Of a DNA stretch of 64,000 bases, positions 10,045 through 22,816 are shown piece after piece. This DNA is from Gnomoniopsis sp. IMI 355080. Its lineage: Eukaryota; Ascomycota; Sordariomycetes; Diaporthales; Gnomoniaceae. The translations under genes and the position numbers were made by a program. Below the pieces are notes generated by a model. That model was not told the DNA's origin and made no database searches. It saw only the letters and a list, made by a program, of their open reading frames with translations. Each line of letters opens with the position of its first letter. The stretch's first letter is position 1. The stretch spans positions 248,001 to 312,000 of the forward strand of contig JAPEVC010000004.1 in the NCBI GenBank assembly GCA_027946555.1. The letters run 5' to 3'.

Positions 10045-12007
10045 ATGGACGCCCTTCTGGCCCGGCTCGGGGCGCAGGCCTTCAACATGGCCGTCCGTAG
10101 TGGCTTAGCCCTGACCTCATCCTATGCCATCGGCCAGTGTTCCAGACTGCTCAAGACTGTTGATGACAGGGCCACTCGCTCTGAGCTCAAGGCTCTGCAG
10201 GCCAAATTGGACTCCAAGATCAAGATCCTCTCACCTGTCATAGACTTGATAGAGTTCAAGTAAGTCACCTTCCAGCCTTCACCGCACACTTGGGCGTGAT
10301 TGCTGTAACTGAGACCAACCACTCTGCTAACCGCGCGACAGGGCTGGGCGTGGCAATGTATTCTTGGAGGCTGCTGTACCGTTGGCAAAGTCCCTCCACC
10401 GTGACATTGTCGCTCTAGGCAAGAGACTCGAGAATGCCGCTCTTGCAGAGGAGGCGTCCAGGCGCCGAGGAACCACGGCAAAGACGGACGACGCTCACCA
10501 TGCAGAGCTGCTGGCCATCATTCGCACCATCAACGCCCTGTTGGTCCGCATCGAGAGCGATATCCCCACCCTGCAGCTGGCCATCACTGCTTCGGGAGAG
10601 ACCCTGTCATCTTCCCTTCCCGTCGGCATATCGCCCTCGCGTTTCCTGCAGGCCAGCTTCTTTCTGAACATGGGAGACACCCAGTTCGCCAGCGATCCCA
10701 ATCGGCCCGTGCAGATCGGTCCGTCGTTTTACTTGTCACTCTACATGCTGTTTGTCGGTCACTCCGGAACCACAACACAACGAGACGGCACAGAGTCCAA
10801 GACACCAGCGACTCCTGGCCCCTCCCGCTCTGCAACTCCCTTGAAAGATGAGCCTTATGGGCTCGGAGACGGCGAGCGCAAGCCTATCTGGCAAGAAGTC
10901 GTGCATAAGGCTCGAGTTCGCCTTTGCAGGACGCCCATGGGATGGTTCTTCGATCACTCTCTCGGCTACATTCCATCGACCTCCAATTCTCTTTTCACTC
11001 ATGGCTCACAAGGGCCTTCTTCCCGGGAGGACCCCACTCTCGGCCGGCCTGATGAATTTTCGTATCATTTGGAAATTGTGGAGGACCTAGATGACGGCCG
11101 TTTCCATGAAGAAGAGTCCAAGACATGTCCTTACGATGGCATGCCTCAGGCAGGCATTCGTGAATCGATTCCCATTCATCAGATTGCTAAAATCTTTTAT
11201 ACAGACAGTGGCAGGATTCTAAATATTGGGAACACCGACGAAGCTGGCAACAACCCTATCCTGTTGTTGAAGAGAGACACCAGCGCCCCAACTGCCGAGC
11301 AAGTTGTCGAAGCGATCATGCAACCTGCTAGAGCAAGCCCTGGCGTTGAGGATCAGAGTAGCACCACTTCAGATGAGCAAGATGCAATTGATCGACAAAT
11401 CAGGGAGGAGAGCGAGCTTCCTGACATCGGGACCGAAGATGCCCCGGAGCAGCACCCCTTCGCTCTTCGCTTGCCTCCTCACCTCGATCCCGAATGGTTT
11501 GCCTTTGAAGTGTTTGCAGAGGACGAAGATGACGAGTCATCCGAGTCCCAGGATGAAATCGAGTACGATGGTGAAGCTGAACGTAGCGTTCCAACGATCA
11601 AATCATCCAGACCGCCCACGTCTCCGCGCCCGTCTTTGGACGTTAATATCCTAAAACAAATGAAAAATCTCTCCACAACTGATCTGATTGGGCGGTCCAC
11701 CACTTCCACCCAACGAGGGCAAATCGAGAAATCACAAAGTCAGACTCAGCGCGATGCTAACTTCATGGCGCGGTCTCCTTTCGGCTCGATTACCTCGTCC
11801 CTCTCGTTGATGGAGATGCTCATCCGGCTCACGAGCCTGCAGGAGTTCCAACAGGCCGCACATCTGTCGATTCCGGACTACATCCTGTCGTTTTTCTTGG
11901 AGGAAACGTCCACCACGGGACTGAAAGGCGAGGATCGGTGGAAGGTGCGGAACGAGGCGAAAAGGCGCGTGGGCTTTGATCCTTACACTGATACCCCTAC
12001 CAAGTGA
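10045..12007 (+). CDS. yrb30: RanGTP-binding protein, Yrb30 family
   Basis: Exons are 10045-10259 and 10342-12007, giving 626 aa. The N terminus (MDALLARLGAQAFNMAVRSG, then SSYAIGQCSRLLKTVDD) and the following LDSKIKILSPVIDLIEFK / GRGNVFLEAAVPLAKSLHRDI segments match my memory of the fungal RanGTP-binding family PF05508. In yeast, Yrb30 binds RanGTP and shuttles between nucleus and cytoplasm. Residues about 120-300 are the conserved helical and beta core. An acidic stretch (EDEDDESSESQDE, about residue 470) and a Ser-rich segment precede a conserved C-terminal helix region with FGSITSSLSLMEMLIRL. No membrane segments or signal peptide are seen. The assignment rests on recalled family sequence; no biochemical role can be read directly. 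Confidence 0.8.
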
Positions 12008-12891
12008 GTAGCAAGCATAGCATGGGAATAGCACGGGCGTTTTTTCGTTGTTGCTTCGTCTTCGTCACGCTCGATTCCACCGTAACAATGTGTCTGCCCT
12101 TCCAAGAACCCAATTAAATTTCGTCTGACTGTACCATCCTTGCTCTGTTTGATATATATCTGTTTTCTCCACCGCCCGTACGGCCGAGCTGCTGCGGGCA
12201 CGCTGCTGCCCGTAGTTTCCAACCATTTTCGAAGAGTATGTTCAGATGTGTCTCGTGAGGCAAACGCTCTATTGATAGAAGTCTATACGAGCAGGTCTTT
12301 ATTGGTCAGGCTATAGCTTACGTAGGTATGTAAGATGCTGTGCCAGCTACCTAGGTACATCGATCCTGTAGGCTTGGCGAGGTAACCAAGTGCCATGTAT
12401 GTGGATGCAGTCGACGATGGAAGGCAGAAAGGAAGTGCCAGTCTACCCACCTGCATTGTTGAAGCTTGACTCTACCTATGAATGGGAGATAGTAGTCTCG
12501 TCGGCAACTAGCATCGAAATAATGGCAGGATGGATCAGCTGCCGTGGAAGTGATAGCGAGCACAGTCCGTGCGAAGGTTAATGCGACGGTCGAGTCTGAC
12601 TCTTACTTCACCAGGTAGTACGTAAGTTGACCTCGACACGGAAACAACAACAAAGTCAGATGACTCGTTGAAGCTGCAGTCAATAGCCGCTTACCACAAG
12701 TCATATAGCTCCAGATATAACTTGTGGGTATTGCGTAAATACACCATTGTTGATGTACCTGCCTAGGTACAATACGTAGTCACCCGTTGTAAGGGCTGAA
12801 TAGTAAGAAGACGAACCTAAGCAATTTTGAACAGGTAGCCCCCCCCCCTCAGCATATTCTCAATGACCAGAAAACGGCCGAGCCTGATCTA
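12008..12891. other. Convergent intergenic region
   Basis: No gene is supported. It contains TACCTAGGTA at 12348-12357, an inverted pair GTACCTGCCTAGGTAC at 12755-12770 and a run of ten C at 12839-12848. It should hold the 3' UTRs of both neighbours. Confidence 0.55.
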
Positions 12892-13804
12892 TTAGCGACA
12901 AAGATCTCGGATCAGCTCCATATACGTGACCGCCCCTGCCGCGGTCAAGATATGCCACCATCCATGAAGTTCCAGAAGCCACGAAAACGGCATTCCTATG
13001 GCATCTCGCAGGCTTCTCAGCTCCGTACACCACTGTAGATCGATGTTCCAAAGTACAAATCCTATGAGAAGATATGCCACAGCTCGCACGAACTGCCCCA
13101 GGTGTTCACTCTTTTCTGGCTTGGTTCGTTGCCCCCAGTAAATCAGATATAGCGTTCGGGGCCAGACAAAAGTGAGCAACAGCGCAAACATCGACGAGTG
13201 GATGCGCACGTCTCCGTTTTGGACGTAGAAGGCCGACATGATGGAGACGATAGTATAAATTCCTACAGTCATAGTAGTGGCTGATGTGGAAGACCTCCCA
13301 GCACAGTAAAGGCGCTGCATCAAAGATGCACAAAGTAGCAGCATGGACAAGTCATCCGAGAACTGTAAGATCTGCCGCAAGGTCGCATGGTAGAGGAAGG
13401 AGGTGATGCCTACTAGAGCGAGAGACCGAGACATCAAGTCCATATCGCCGCTACGTCGTCCTGGATACTGTAGAGCGAGGTATACTGGACCTCAAAAAGT
13501 CAGTCAGTGGCTACTAGGTTCCAACCTTCCTTGAAGGCCACAATTTAGTTCACCCGGGGTTTGGGGGTGGGGTCGAATTGTACCGTAGGCGAGGTTGGTC
13601 ACGCTGTTGATAAACTCGGCAATGTAGACCGTGACGGCATAGTCTTCTTCGCAGAAACTGCATACTCGTCAGCATTCTGGGTGTTCTCCATTCCTCCCAT
13701 TCTAGCTTTTTAGCGGTGTATTACTTTGCAGCACTCGACGCGGGCGCCCAAACCCCAACGTTTGCATAGGCATCTCCCGAGAAATGGTACTTGTGATGGC
13801 TCAT
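12892..13804 (-). CDS. ypc1: Alkaline ceramidase (phytoceramidase type)
   Basis: Exons are 13804-13725, 13657-13584 and 13484-12892, giving 248 aa. The start MSHHKYHFSGDAYANVGVWAP leads into FCEEDYAVTVYIAEFINSVTN, the family signature after the first loop. The Ser-Phe-Leu-Tyr-His-Ala-Thr-Leu segment and the C-terminal LELHGWWHILTA supply the conserved histidines that coordinate the catalytic zinc in this family (PF05875). Several hydrophobic helices between them give the expected seven-pass topology. Members hydrolyse phytoceramide or dihydroceramide to a long-chain base and fatty acid in the ER or Golgi membrane. The length is slightly below the usual 270-300 aa, mostly from a short C terminus. 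Substrate preference cannot be judged. Symbol is by yeast analogy. Confidence 0.9.
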
Positions 13805-15733
13805 GGCTTCAAGTAAGCTTTTGCTTTCCTCAAAGTGGAATTATGTAAGATGACAAGTCTTAAGGACCAATTTGATATTTTGCCTACCTTTATATATCCG
13901 AAGCCGGATTTCACGACGTTCGTCTCCGGAACGCGCGGGTGTGTCAGTGGGGCTTTATTCCTAGTGGGCTGACTTTGCTGTTTTGGTCCTTGCTGACAGA
14001 GCCAGAATCTAGAAATGGAACACATTTACAAGCAGTATGAAGAGCCGATGTGTTGTTGCCCTTATGAGGCTGTCAGCTTTCAATTTATGAGGATGCCTAC
14101 ATAATTTGCACATCGGTAATTTCCTGAAGCCTGTGTCTGAAAAACGGGTTATAGGAAATGTTTCTTTACTGTTAACTACCTAACTTCACGAATCACACAA
14201 CAAGACACAACCAGTAGAGATAAAGTACTCTTCCAGAAAGCTGTTCGAGGGCTTATATATTTACCTGTCCCGGCATTCGTTAGATCATTGTTGAATACCA
14301 CCCATGGGTCGCCAAGGCAAAATGAATACCTGGGTACCTGTAGAAGCAGCAATGGACAAGATGTAGCTTGGGTCCTCAATTTGCTGTAGGAAAGAAAAGT
14401 ATATAAAACCCAGGATCAACCTGAAAGATGTAATGTTTTCAGATTATAATATCAAGAGCTAAGAACCCTCACAAGTACCAGTTTTGTTGTCATACATTTG
14501 GAGCCTCAATATGTATTGCATAACAACGCAGCATCAGCTTCTGAGATAGGTATCGGGTGTGATCAGTCTTGCGGTTGTGTTGCAGTATTGAATGTTACAT
14601 GCTTGATTATACTTCCAACATCTCGTGTCTTCCATCACGTACCTCTCTAGGTAAATAGCTATGTCATTCAAAATGTGACGAGCCCATTCGCATCTATATG
14701 TACGATTAGCAAAGAAGATGAACGCGGGGCAGTCTGTGACAAACTCATGCTACATGATATGTATCCGACGGCTCGGCGCCTGAATTAGTATACACTATAT
14801 CTCGAATTACTACCTCTCAGTCTGATTCAGTCAGTCCCTGCTGATTCCTGTACGGGAAATACTCATGTACCGGGGCTTCTTGCAGATCCCTTCATGAAGC
14901 TCGGAATGTAACCGAGCGTAGAAAGTAACGATTCCCTGTTAGAACGGCCAATATGAGGCTGTCAATTGCGCATGGCAGACAAACTTTCCCATCGACGCGC
15001 TCGATTATCGATTGGAGCTGAAATTTGAGGATTGCCAAGCCTCTTTGCGCTTGCAGCTCGCTGAGGCGATATAGTGTGGCCGCACTCGGGCCTCAGGCCA
15101 GGAGCTACTTATATTAATGCTTTGTCCACAAAAGGCTGCTGGGCCAGCTTTTTCACGATCCTATCCAAATCGGCGAGACTGTTTAGGCGAATTGTGACCT
15201 CAAGATGGACTGCAAGAAAACAACTCACCGGACAGCTGAGGAGTTACGTCTCAACCGTCTGCCATCTATTTGAAGACCGGGACTGCCCGACATTTCCAGC
15301 ACCGAATATAGCGACTTACTACAGTATATAGTATATAGCCCCCGCACAATCGAGATTTCGCTGCCAAGCGTCCAGTGAGTGGCCGCGCCGGGTTCGAGGG
15401 CCGAGGCTGGCATGTCAAAGCGCTGAAAAGTTTGTTCTCAGACCGTGTGATATTCGTGGGCGTGGTTGGGCGCAACCTTGAAGGTAGCATGGTTTGACTA
15501 CTCTCCACTCTCTCAATGATTCAAGTTGGGTCATTGAACTTGATTTGCATCTATGGCATCATGCGCACAATATCATGGCGCTTGCGGCAACCGAGCAAGC
15601 CTTGGTGGGTGATATAAATGAACGGTCATAGCCAGTATCACCGTGAGGTTGTTCGACTTAGCGAGCTGATCCTCATCGGCCTTGCAAATCTGATACTTTA
15701 TATGTGCATACGGACAGGCCGCATACGACCAAG
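13805..15733. other. Gene-free 1.9-kb divergent intergenic region
   Basis: No open frame here has coding character or recognisable family similarity. The stretch is relatively AT-rich in its centre (about 14000-14800). It separates the divergent ceramidase and receptor-like genes and may carry long promoters or non-coding transcripts. I see no terminal inverted repeats or transposase remnants. Confidence 0.45.
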
Positions 15734-17614
15734 ATGTCCTCGAGGTGGGATAAATACGGCCCGGCGCCTCCCGGCACCGGTGATCTCTCACCACTTGGTG
15801 ACCAGCTCCGGAGCGGGCTCGAAATTATCGGGATTTTAGCTGTCTTCTCTTTGATATTCTGCTCCTCTCTGTTCCTGTTCATTACCTACCGAGTCATTGA
15901 TGGTAGGCTACGGGAAAGACGGCAGAGCCGAAGACCCATCTTGACTTCACATCCTCGGCCCAGCGCAGTGATAACTTCTGATGACAACGAGAGCTATCTG
16001 TTAGACTCCCCGGTGAATGCAAACTTACAAGCAACGCCCACGACGCCTATGTTTCCAATCAAGGAACTGAAATCAGCGGCGCCAAGCTACCACGATCTCG
16101 GAACCCGGCGTACACCTGCAGTAGTACCAAACATCCGACAGGGCTACAAGGGATATCATCCACTTTTGGTCCTCATCTACATGCTTCTCATTGCAGACAT
16201 AATTCAGTCAGCCTCATTCATACCAAATCTGGTCTGGGTCACACATGATGCCATTATGGTTCGCACAGAATCTTGCGTAAGCCACACTCCGGATAGATCC
16301 ACTTCCTTTTGTCTTCAGAGTCTTGAGTCGTAAGACACAAGTATCTGCAGTGCAGCTTCCCTTCATTCCTTCCGACAATTGCTAATCCATTATCAAGTGG
16401 GCGCAAGGCTGGCTCCGGTCGCAAGGAGATAGTGAGTAGATACCTTTCCATTTGTCCCCCTGGTTTCTGAGAAATTATTGGATACCGCTGTGAAATTAGC
16501 TGAGGTTCTAACAATATCTAGTGGCGAGCAGCATGTTCGCGGCGGCCGTTTCCGTCAATACCTTTTTGATGGTAGTGAAAGGTTATACCATACCAAGTAA
16601 AATGCTATGGGCTATAGTCGGGACAATATGGACTTTCAGCTTTCTCATCGTCGCCGCTGGTGTCTGGTCTGCTAACAATGGTACGGGCCATGGCGGGTAT
16701 TTTGTTCGGGTCGACACTTGGGTGAGTCTGCTGTTAGCCGACCAGATCATGAAGAGAATATGAATGCTGAATATATAATTACAGTGCTGGATTAGCTCAG
16801 AATATGCAACGGTTCGCCTGTGGACACACTTCGGCTGGGTGCTTGCTTGCTTTGGGATTATACTCGTGTCTTATCTGGCCACGGCGATTTGCATCCGCAC
16901 CAAGTCGAACGGCGTGCGCATGATCTCACTAAGAGACCCAAAGCAGTCGGGGCATCACCCTGCATTTCTCATATATCCTCTTGTCTACTTTGTCTGTTGT
17001 GTGCCCATGGCTTTGGGACCGATGGTTCTAATGGCTGGTGTCACAATCAATGCGTGAGTATGCCCACGCTAAGGCCGAGCTTTATTTGCTTCGAGTAGCA
17101 TTGAAAGACTTCTGATTGCAGTTTCGAAACGCTGACACTCCGTATTAGTGAATACTTTCTTTGGGCCGGGGCCATGATTGCGAGCAATGGCTGGCTGGAC
17201 GTGATTGTGTGGAGCTGCACCATGGTTTTCCTTGCACCAAAGGATATCAAACAGGCTGGCCTCGAAGAATTTCGATTCATGCGGACCGATTCTGTCAAAT
17301 ATGGCAACATAATATGGGTAGAGGGTGGTAAGAACGAGGGGCGAGGGCGGCGTCGAAGAACGAAGCAATGTATTGGATTGCCTGATTTGAAGAAAATCAA
17401 AGGAGGAAAAGCAAGCTCTCGACTCGAAGACAACTGGGACCCGGAGAGTGGCACCGCAGCAAATGGGGAGGCGGAAACAAGTATCCAAGTCCAAACCTCA
17501 ACGACGGTATTGGTGGAGAATCGCAGGATTTCAGCCTTGAACGTTTTCGCAAATCCGCTCAGGCCGGTCTCTGATATTGTATCAGTTCCCTCGAGGGTTG
17601 CTCATCGCTTCTGA
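15734..17614 (+). CDS. Seven-transmembrane G protein-coupled receptor-like protein
   Basis: Exons are 15734-16276, 16398-16431, 16522-16721, 16785-17053 and 17122-17614, giving 512 aa. Seven hydrophobic helices can be followed. TM1 is at about residues 30-53, after a long polar N-terminal loop TM2 begins YHPLLVLIYMLLIADI, TM3 contains MASSMFAAAVSVNTFL, and TM7 contains EYFLWAGAMIASNGWLDVIV. The pattern fits the fungal Git3/cAMP-receptor-like GPCR families, which sense nutrients or pheromone-like cues and signal through G proteins at the plasma membrane. The unusual feature is a roughly 90-residue Ser/Thr/Pro-rich loop between TM1 and TM2. The cytosolic tail is basic (RGRRRRTK) then Ser/Thr-rich. 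Ligand unknown. An in-frame ATG ten codons upstream (15704) is possible. Confidence 0.75.
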
Positions 17615-17962
17615 GGCTGTGGTAGCGAGGATCTAGAAGAATTCCCCAACAAGCATAGTGGCCAGTACGTTCATTAACTTCCAGAGCTGGAGTGTTGATA
17701 CATACAATAATTTTGATTCCATGTTGATGTTGAAGCTTCTCGCAGTCGTGCATGAGATGTTCAATGCAACATTCAACTTGAGGTAAATATCTACTAACTC
17801 TAACAGGTAGTTTATAAGAAGTACTTCTGGTCCAGTCAGGTGGAAACATGGTAGTCGCTTCTACCAAGCTTGTGATGCACCGCGACTGCTTGGGTTCCTA
17901 GACTAACCATCTATATTCCCTCAAGCATTCTGCATAGGTAAGTGACTATAGCGCAAACGCAT
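17615..17962. other. Convergent 3' intergenic region
   Basis: Nothing is supported here beyond the 3' UTRs of the convergent receptor-like and acetyltransferase genes. Confidence 0.5.
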
Positions 17963-18538
17963 CTACACCGTCGTACTAGCTGTGGACGCCTCACTCAAGT
18001 TCTTTGCGAAGAGGAGGAATTTCAAGTCGTCCCTCAACATTCCACGCATATCACCGTGGCTATCGTACGGGAAAGGCTCTGTCGCACCTGTTGGTCGATA
18101 GCCCCGGCGCGTGTACCACGCAATGAGCCCCGCACGCGTATTCACGACATTGAACGCCATCCTCTTTGCACCAAGCTCTTTGCGGGCGTAGTTTTCGGCG
18201 TAAGCAAGTATCTGACTACCCAGCCCACGGTTCTTGTAGGAAACGTCGACTGCGAGCAGGCCAAACCAAGCGGTAATTCCATCCTCCATCATCCGTAATG
18301 AGCAGTGTGCGACGAGCGAGCCATCCTTTGGATTCGTGGCCACGAGTACGGTGACGTCCGGCTTTTTGATTGCTGTGGCGAGACTTGCTACGGAGACAAC
18401 GTCAATGGTGGGGTGGTCGGTTGACACGAACACCTCCGAGGTCTGATCGTCGCAAAAGGCCGTATTGATGAGGCTTTCAAGGCTTTCTGCATCCTCTGTT
18501 ATCGCGCGGCGAAAATTGAGGTTTTCTTTAGCGGTCAT
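17963..18538 (-). CDS. GNAT-family N-acetyltransferase
   Basis: This is a single uninterrupted exon of 191 aa, starting MTAKENLNFRRAITEDAESL. It has the GNAT fold order: an N-terminal RRA..DAE strand-helix, a central strand GLLAVDVSYKNRGLGSQIL that carries the acetyl-CoA-binding NRGLGS motif (about residues 105-110), then ARKELGAKRMAFNVVNTRAGLIAWYTRRGY, the usual motif B with an aromatic C-terminal segment. It transfers acetyl from acetyl-CoA to an unknown amine. No signal peptide or targeting sequence is visible, so a cytosolic site is likely. It lies tail to tail with the receptor-like gene. Confidence 0.9.
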   Translation of the reverse strand: MTAKENLNFRRAITEDAESLESLINTAFCDDQTSEVFVSTDHPTIDVVSVASLATAIKKPDVTVLVATNPKDGSLVAHCSLRMMEDGITAWFGLLAVDVSYKNRGLGSQILAYAENYARKELGAKRMAFNVVNTRAGLIAWYTRRGYRPTGATEPFPYDSHGDMRGMLRDDLKFLLFAKNLSEASTASTTV

Positions 18539-19658
18539 GGTGAACGACTGATGACCTCTTTTAGTAACGGAATTGCATTGCCGCTCCTTCAGAATTCCCT
18601 CACATTTGTGACGAAGGAGTTTATTTAAATAATGGCAGCCTAGGCGCTAACCTATTCTAGGATATTTCTCACTCTGGGTGCTGAGCCGCTCACATGCAGT
18701 ATTGCAGCAGTAATTTAGTGGACCTATTCGATGTTCCGGGAATTTGAATCTTTATCAGGGGCGACGACAAGTTTTGGGAATTCACGAGTTCAAATAAGGC
18801 TTCACCTTCGTCACGTTGATTGTCACCTAATGCATCCCGTGGCACCTGGCTACTGATCTGTCTAGGTAAATATGTATAGTATTTGTTTATACAACAAAAG
18901 TAACCGATCACCGGTTGAAGTGGGTAAGAACTATATTAGATGAGAAACCACAGCGTTGGTGGTCTATTACCAATGCGTTACAGTACTTACAACTATATCC
19001 AGTAGGTAAGGTAGACCGTCTCAAATTGATGGTATGGTCGGTTGGTAAGGTCATAATACTTTCATCAGTGATCACAAGACGATCGACGATCACAACGCAC
19101 AGTCAGTATTCATAAATCTTGGTTTGTTTATTAAATCGTGGGACTTCAGCTGTGTGACACAATAGTATGTAGTTAGGAGGTACTATGCAGTTAGCATAGT
19201 ATTTGTTCGACTTGCACGCAGTACGGACAAGTTGAAGTGGACGTAAAGGAGTGACTGCGCCACTACGGAATACATAGTACATACAGGCGTTCTGTCTTGT
19301 GGCGGGTTGCCGAGGCAACAAGTATAAACTATGACGAATGTTCACGCGCTGACACGCTGCCTCGCCTAAACTGCCCCTCCAAACTTCCAAACAAACGTTC
19401 ACGCATGTCCATCCCTCAGTCTCCAAACGCGGCACGCGATTTAAGTTTTGGCCAACATAGTCACGCATGAAGCAAAGCACTCATCCATAATCACTTGTCT
19501 CCTTGTCGCGCACAACGCCCCCCCTCATCTTATGGAGTGAGCGTCTTGCTTCCTTTTCGACTCCCAGCTCGACCACCGTCCGCGCAGGACCGGCGATTCA
19601 CAATTCCTAGGCACACAAGGAACGCCAGCCGTCGGGACCACCCCTCTTGCCCTTCAGA
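18539..19658. other. Divergent intergenic region, 1.1 kb
   Basis: No gene is supported. It separates the divergent acetyltransferase and SNF2 genes. The last 150 bases are C-rich and pyrimidine-biased, typical of a fungal leader before the ATG at 19659. Confidence 0.5.
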
Positions 19659-22600
19659 ATGGCTCGCCTCACTCGCAAGGACTCCTTCAGCGACGATGAT
19701 CTCAATATCATCAGCTCCCAGGCCGCCAACATGTCTCTTCACAACGCCAATACCCCTTCCTCTGCCCCAGGCGGAATCATAGACCTTACGAGCAGTCCAG
19801 CGCCTGCACCAGGCCCTGCCTACAAATCCTTAAACTCCGTCGGCATCGCCCATCCCGACGGTCAAGTCTTCGGCAAGCCCGGAAAGATCATGTCTAGTCT
19901 GAAGCAGAAGGCAGCTAACGCCTCGGGCCACCTCTTCTACCAGCCAAAGAACCGCCCAGAGCATCACCGAGCACAGCAACCGCCCGCGCGTAACCACAAC
20001 GAATCCAAATCCACCGCCAAGCCCCAGCTTTTTAGCTCCTTGAATCCCGAGGCGTACCTGCCTGCCCCTCCATATACCCAGTCCTCTTACTACAAGTCCT
20101 CCGAGACGAATGCTGTCTACGGCGAGGATCCATTTTATACTGACCCTGCCAAAGCCAATGAGGACTTGAAGGCTCTGTTGGAGGGTGGCATGGACGACGA
20201 CGAGGACGAGAAAAACTTGGAGACCAATTTGGATGACGGAACACTAGAAGGCATCAAGGTCAAGCTTCTGCCCCACCAGGTTGAGGGCGTCAAGTGGATG
20301 AAGGGCCGAGAGTTGGGCCCCGTCAAGCGCGGCAAAGTCCCCAAGGGCGGCATCCTGGCTGATGACATGGGTCTTGGCAAAACCTTACAGTCCATCTCGC
20401 TCATTATCAGCAACGCCAGACCAGACAGGGATGCTCCGGGCTGGAAAAAGTCGTTGAACGGTGTCCAGAGAGGCACTCTCGTAGTGGCACCTCTAGCTTT
20501 GATAAAACAGTGGGAGGCGGAGATCAAGGAGAAGGTGACCAAGTCTCATCGCCTCAGCGTCTGTGTTCATCATGGACCGAATCGCACAAAGAGATTCCAG
20601 GACCTCGCCAAGTACGACGTCGTCATCACAACCTACCACATCCTCGTCTCCGAGCACGGTCATTCTTCGGACACCCTCAAGGCTGGTTGTTTTGGCGTTC
20701 ACTGGTATCGCGTGATTCTCGACGAAGCGCACTCCATCAAGAACCGGAACGCAAAGAGTACCAAAGCATGCTGCGCTCTTGATGCAGAGTACAGATGGTG
20801 TCTGACCGGCACGCCCATGCAGAACAATCTTGATGAACTGCAAAGCCTAGTCCATTTCCTGCGTATTGCACCTTACGATGACTTGGGGCATTGGCGGGAC
20901 AACATTGACAAACCTATGAAGGGTGGCAAGGGTCATCTCGCCCTCAAGCGACTCCATGCTCTACTACGATCCTTCATGAAACGAAGAACCAAGGACATCT
21001 TGAAGGAAGAAGGTGCACTCTTGCCCGGAGGTAAGAAGGCTCTGGAAGCTGCCAAAGACGGGCAGACTGAAGCTCCAACATCTGCTTTCAAGATTACTGA
21101 GCGCAAAGTTGTTCCGGTTGCTACAAAATTTTCCCCCGCTGAGCGCAAGTTTTACGACAAGCTGGCGGAGCGAGCCGACAAGAGTCTTGAGGCGATGATG
21201 AAGAACAAAGTCAACTATGCCAATGCTTTGGTGCTGCTGCTTCGATTGCGGCAGGCTTGCAACCATCCAAGGCTGGTGCAAAGTAAGCTCGACAAGGATA
21301 AAGACGCACTGTCAACCGATGCGGGCCAGCAGAAAGCCGCTGATACCAGTGTTGACGATCTCACGTTGGCTTTTGGTACTATGGGCATTGAGGCGAAGAA
21401 GTGTGAAATGTGCATGCGCGATTTACCTCAGGAAGTGTCGGCTCGTGGCGATGTTCACTGCGAGGAATGTTCTGCAGACATACTAGAGATCTACGCAGAT
21501 AGTGCAAAGCCAAAGAAGCACAAGAAGAAGAAATCCAAAAAGGCAAAGAAGGCAAAAAAGGAGGCCCAGTCCGAACAGCGCAGGCCGCGCAAGCGGAATG
21601 TTATCATGGATAGCGATGATGAGGAGGGCGAAGGCAGCTGGCTTGTCGACGAGGACCAGCGAGGAGCGTTACGCCTTGGTCGGGCCGGCGGCACGGATGA
21701 CGAGAATGCCGAGGGCGAAGGCGAGTCCATTGGTGTTGACGACTCCGTGCATGATTCAGAAGAGGATGGGAGCCGCCTGGGCAGTTTTGTCGTCGACGAC
21801 GAAGACGCAAGTCAGCACACAGAGCCTGACCCAGAGGCAGACTCTGACGACGATAGCTTTGTGTCCATCGATAAGGTCGTTACACAGTCTGTCAAAGCCA
21901 AGAAGCCTCCAAAGCCAGTGCGCAGAGTATTGGACTCCTCTGATGAGTCCGAAGCGGACTCGGAGGATCAGGATGGGTCAACAGACGAGTCCGACGAAGA
22001 GTCTGGCGTTTCTGAGTCCGAATTTGAAGAATCGGACGTTCTTTGGGCTCCTCACCGTTTACTAAAAGGCAAACAGAGCCTGACGAGCTCCTCCAAGATC
22101 CGTGAGATTGTCAAAATCTTACACAAGGAGGCGCCCGAGCACAAATTCATTGTGTTTTCGCAATTCACGTCCATGCTCGACATGGTGCAACCATATCTCC
22201 GGAAGGAGGGTTTCAAATTCGTACGCTACGATGGTCAGATGAAGAACGACGCACGCGAGGAGAGTCTGTACCGCCTGAGGAACGATAAGAACACGCGTAT
22301 CTTACTGTGTAGTCTCAAATGTGGCTCGCTGGGCCTGAACTTGACTGCAGCGACAAGGGTCATTATTATCGAGCCATTCTGGAATCCCGTGAGTATCCTC
22401 CCTCTTTTCTCTTAACGAGGCTAAAGTAAAAGCATTGCAAACTTATTGACAACCTTTTTTCTCAGTTTGTCGAGGAACAAGCCATTGACCGCGTGCACCG
22501 CCTCACGCAGACCGTGGACGTGATCGTGTATAAACTCACAGTCGAGGACACCGTCGAAGAGCGCATTCTCGAGCTGCAAGAGAAGAAGCGTCTTCTCGCG

Positions 22601-22816
22601 TTGCATGCCATCGAGGGCGGCATGATGAAGAAGAAGGACGCTGGCAAGCTGAATCTTCAGGATCTGTTGAATTTGTTCAAACCACGCCATGACGAGGGCC
22701 AGTACGGTCAGGTTGTCGGGCAGGATGTGGATGAGATGATGCGCGGCCTTTCGGATATGAGGCGTAAGAAACCCGCCGACAGGAAAGAAGACCCTGTATA
22801 TGGCCGACGATGGTAG
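19659..22816 (+). CDS. SNF2-family DNA-dependent ATPase (Rad16/Uls1-like)
   Basis: Exons are 19659-22388 and 22466-22816, giving 1026 aa. SNF2 motifs are clear: Walker A in DDMGLGKT (about residue 234), the DEAH box in ILDEAHSIKN (about 353), TGTPMQNN (about 385), and the C-terminal helicase lobe with FSQFTSMLD, SLKCGSLGLNL and EEQAIDRVHRLTQT. Between lobes, around residue 581, sits CEMC...CEEC, only four cysteines, where Rad5/Rad16/Uls1 relatives often carry a full RING. A roughly 180-residue acidic insert with SDDE/EESDEE runs follows. Expected role: nuclear ATP-driven remodelling or repair linked to SUMO or ubiquitin pathways. The exact subfamily cannot be set by eye. An upstream in-frame TTG was not used. 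Confidence 0.88.

Noticed and set aside
15380..15400. GGGTTCGAGGG resembling a tRNA B-box
   Set aside because: No matching T-stem, D-arm or acceptor stem could be built around it. Similar GTTCGA words at 41450 and 59609 also failed.
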